From Kosakonia sacchari (GTDB lineage Bacteria; Pseudomonadota; Gammaproteobacteria; Enterobacterales; Enterobacteriaceae): 36,074 nt of DNA. The notes under the pieces are model-generated. The model was given only the letters and a program-made list of their open reading frames with translations. It had not been told where the DNA came from and searched no databases. This document shows, piece by piece, positions 33,855 through 36,074 of the stretch. The position numbers and the translations under genes are program-made. Positions within the stretch are counted from its first letter, which is position 1; each line of letters opens with the position of its first letter. The stretch spans positions 1-36,074 of the forward strand of contig FOAY01000025.1 of assembly GCA_900109485.1 (NCBI GenBank). Direction: 5' to 3'.

Positions 33855-35585
33855 TCAGGATGCATTGACGGAGGGTTTATTGCTGATGGCATCGGGCGCG
33901 ATATTCATATGTTTCAGTACCGGGCCGATGATTTTGCCGAAAATCGGTGCCGCGACCGAGCCACCAAAGTGATCGCCCACTGTCGGATGGTTAACCATCA
34001 CCACCAACGCCACTTCCGGGTGGCTGGCTGGCGCAACGCCTGCGGTGTAGTTGACGTAGCCGCCATCGTATTTTCCGTCGGTACCCATTTTTTCCGCCGT
34101 ACCGGTTTTCGTGGCGAGCTGATAGCCCGGTACTGCCGCGCGTAAACCTGAGCCGCCGGGTAAAACATCGCTTTCCATCATATAGACGACGGTTTTCGCG
34201 GTGACCGGATTCGCCACTCTGACACCCATCACCGGCGGTGTGACTTTGGTGATGGAAAGAGGGCGATAGACCCCGAACGAGCCCAGCGTTGCATATTCCC
34301 GCGCGATCTGCAGCGGCGTTACGCGCAGGCCGTAGCCAAAAGAGAACGTTGCGCGTTCAATGTCGGCCCAGCGCTGGCGGTGTAAGGGAAAGTAACCCAC
34401 ACTCTCGCCCGTTAAGCCTAACCCGGTAGGTTTGCCGAGGCCAAACGCCTGGTAAGTATTGACCAGCGCCTGAGCAGGCATGGCAAGCGCAATGTGGGAC
34501 GCGCCGGTATCGCTCGATTTCTGCAAAATGCCGGTTATCGTCAGGCGCGGCCAGTGCCCGACATCCCGTATCAAATGCCCGTTGACGACGTAAGGCGAGG
34601 TATCAAGAACCGAGTTCGGTTGGATTAAATGGCGCTCCAGCCCTTCGAGAACCACCAGCGGTTTTACGGTTGAACCCGGTTCATAGCTATCGTTAATCGC
34701 CGTGTTGCGCATTTGCATCGGGGTGGCGCTTTCGTAATTGTTGGGATTAAACGAAGGGTAAGACGCCATTCCCAGAATCTCGCCGGTGTCGATTTTTACC
34801 AGCACAGCCGCACCTGAATCCGCCTTGTTGAGCAGCACGCCATCACGTAATGCGCTGTAAAGCGTGTATTGATCGAACTTGTCGATGCTGAGCTGAACGG
34901 TTGGCGGTTGCTGCGGCGGTTCGTAATTGACCACGGAAATCAGGTGGCCGTCACCGTCCTGGCGGTACTCTTCCTGACCCGGTTTGCCTTCAAGAATGGT
35001 GTTATAACTTTTTTCCAGCCCATTCAGCCCCGTGTTATCGGCGCCCACGATGCCCAAAAGCGGCGCGGCAGCTTCCCCCATAGGATAAAAACGGCTGTCG
35101 TCATATTCGGTCGTGATCCCTTTCAGATGCAGCGCGGCAATATCTTTGGCGATACCCAGTTCGATTTTTCGGCCCAGGTAGAGGAAGTGCTTCGTGGGAT
35201 TCGCCGTAAGCTGCGCCCGCAGGGCTTGCGGGCTGACATTGAGCGCCGCAGCGAGGTAAGCCCACTTCGGGCTGGTAAAATCAGGATTCGCTTCGAGAAT
35301 GCGTTTCGGATCGGCAATAATGTCGCGCGAGGGAACACTCAGGGCTAACGCCTGGCCGTCACGATCCACCAGCGTTCCGCGGTTGGTCGGTAGCGTAATG
35401 GTGCGTAATGAACGCTGATCGGCTTCATGCTCCAGCATCGGGTGATTGAGCAGTTGCAGGTCGGCAACGCGTACCAGCAGGAGCGCCAAAAACACCAGAA
35501 TCACAAGAGAAAGCAGGTGATACCTGTTCAGGTTAAATGAGGAACTGGGGTGATCTTCTCTGCGGTGTTTTTTTACAGGCGGCAT
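33855..35585 (-). CDS. PBP3/FtsI-like peptidoglycan transpeptidase paralogue
   Basis: This 576-residue class B penicillin-binding protein has one N-terminal membrane helix (about 22-41), a pedestal domain (about 55-215) and a transpeptidase domain (about 230-560). The active-site motifs are S305-T-V-K308, S357-S-D359 and K493-T-G-T496; ordinary FtsI has SSN, so the third residue is Asp here. It resembles the Salmonella PBP3-like paralogue PBP3SAL, which works in acidic compartments. The essential ftsI is expected elsewhere in the mra cluster. Its start overlaps a 13-codon frame with a better ribosome-binding site. A role in division under special conditions is inferred. Confidence 0.9.
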   Translation of the reverse strand: MPPVKKHRREDHPSSSFNLNRYHLLSLVILVFLALLLVRVADLQLLNHPMLEHEADQRSLRTITLPTNRGTLVDRDGQALALSVPSRDIIADPKRILEANPDFTSPKWAYLAAALNVSPQALRAQLTANPTKHFLYLGRKIELGIAKDIAALHLKGITTEYDDSRFYPMGEAAAPLLGIVGADNTGLNGLEKSYNTILEGKPGQEEYRQDGDGHLISVVNYEPPQQPPTVQLSIDKFDQYTLYSALRDGVLLNKADSGAAVLVKIDTGEILGMASYPSFNPNNYESATPMQMRNTAINDSYEPGSTVKPLVVLEGLERHLIQPNSVLDTSPYVVNGHLIRDVGHWPRLTITGILQKSSDTGASHIALAMPAQALVNTYQAFGLGKPTGLGLTGESVGYFPLHRQRWADIERATFSFGYGLRVTPLQIAREYATLGSFGVYRPLSITKVTPPVMGVRVANPVTAKTVVYMMESDVLPGGSGLRAAVPGYQLATKTGTAEKMGTDGKYDGGYVNYTAGVAPASHPEVALVVMVNHPTVGDHFGGSVAAPIFGKIIGPVLKHMNIAPDAISNKPSVNAS

Positions 35586-35614
35586 GGGGTTTCGCGGTAA
35601 TCGTCAATGAGCAT
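35573..35614 (-). CDS. Possible 13-codon leader ORF before the PBP gene
   Basis: MLIDDYRETPCRL starts at 35614 behind a strong AGGAG and ends after overlapping the PBP start codon. The PBP start itself has no clear ribosome-binding site. This fits translational coupling, but the ORF is tiny and could be coincidental. Confidence 0.35.
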   Translation of the reverse strand: MLIDDYRETPCRL

Positions 35615-35744
35615 ATTCTCCTGTTAGTTATAGGTAAACATGGCAACAGATGACAGAAGAACTGTGTTTCAGTTCGTTAATAATGATGATTTTTCAGGAC
35701 GTTGATTGAGGCGCTGTTCACCCGGTGGTGTGACTAACGGAAGA

Positions 35745-36074
35745 TAAATAATAAATATCCTCCGGCATAGCCGGAGGTTTTTCAGATGCGCCTATAAGGC
35801 TCTGTTACCAGCTGCGCCCTAACAGGCGCATACGATCTGACATTTGCATCAAACTTCGTTACTTACGGCCCGTAAACGGGCTACCCGGATAAGGGATCGA
35901 CAACTGCTCGCCCATTTTATCCTCTTCAAGCTGGTGCTTTATGTAGTCCTGTATCTTCGCCGTGTTCTTCCCTACCGTATCTACGTAGTATCCCCGGCAC
36001 CAGAACTCCCTGTTCCTGTATTTGAATTTCAGATCTCCAAACTGCTCATAAAGCATCAGGCTGCTTTTCCCTTT
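35745..36074 (-). mobile_element. IS200 element, 3' part (runs off window)
   Basis: The transposase C-terminus at 35859-36074 continues past the window. Downstream of its stop are the hairpin CCTCCGGC-ATA-GCCGGAGG (35759-35777) and further paired segments such as GCGCC/GGCGC (35788-35826), as expected for the right-end structures that IS200/IS605 transposases recognise in single-stranded DNA. The exact border near 35745 is an estimate. Confidence 0.75.
35859..36074 (-). CDS. tnpA: IS200 transposase TnpA, C-terminal part
   Basis: Seventy-one residues are visible, entering at the window end with KGKSSLMLYEQFG and closing SIPYPGSPFTGRK. This matches the C-terminus of the IS200 family Y1 transposase, including the catalytic tyrosine region GYYVDTVGKNTAKIQDYI. 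The HuH motif would lie outside the window. Confidence 0.9.
   Translation of the reverse strand, partial: KGKSSLMLYEQFGDLKFKYRNREFWCRGYYVDTVGKNTAKIQDYIKHQLEEDKMGEQLSIPYPGSPFTGRK

Overview
The window reads as chromosome of an Enterobacteriaceae member of the Enterobacter/Kosakonia/Klebsiella type. The protein sequences closely match what I remember of the E. coli K-12 ssb-yjcB-pdeC-soxS-soxR-ghxP-yjcE-actP-yjcH-acs-gltP neighbourhood, and the order is the same, but several accessory blocks are inserted into that backbone. No database search was run; family names come from visible motifs and recalled homologues.

Layout. (1) 1-273: one end of an IS4-family element, ending 22 bp beyond the yjcB stop. 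(2) 296-12467: backbone genes yjcB, pdeC, soxS/soxR, ghxP and yjcE. Three genes not in the K-12 order are added: a GGDEF diguanylate cyclase before pdeC, an autotransporter between pdeC and soxS, and a glutathione S-transferase after soxR. (3) 12585-17807: an RpiR regulator followed by a tightly packed operon with an amino-acid-type binding protein, three DUF1989 proteins and two ABC permeases, with no ATPase. DUF1989 proteins were long called urea-carboxylase-associated, and two of them are now known as subunits of carboxyguanidine deiminase. A convergent LysR gene follows. (4) 18900-25421: a competition and virulence-like block. It holds a ribbon-helix-helix-like gene, a DUF1127 peptide, a Pla-like omptin protease, a displaced yajD-type HNH gene, an S-type-pyocin-like bacteriocin with its immunity gene and a LexA box, a small putative ADP-ribosyltransferase, and a truncated topAI/yjhX joined to an intact yjhP. 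(5) 26340-32506: acetate and C4/glutamate metabolism, with actP-yjcH-acs and then gltP; the nrf operon found between acs and gltP in E. coli is absent. (6) 32540-36074: an MFS transporter, a second PBP3/FtsI-like transpeptidase, and the 3' part of an IS200 element running off the window.

How the parts work together. SoxR and SoxS form the redox-stress switch, with a textbook 19-bp-spacer promoter visible between them. The diguanylate cyclase and PdeC make and break c-di-GMP side by side. ActP takes up acetate and Acs activates it to acetyl-CoA. The DUF1989 operon probably imports and processes a small nitrogen-rich compound. The bacteriocin, its immunity protein and SOS control form a self-contained killing module.

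The strongest candidates for something undescribed are the triple-DUF1989/ABC operon without guanidine carboxylase or an ATPase, and the orphan 160-residue R-S-E ADP-ribosyltransferase beside the bacteriocin.
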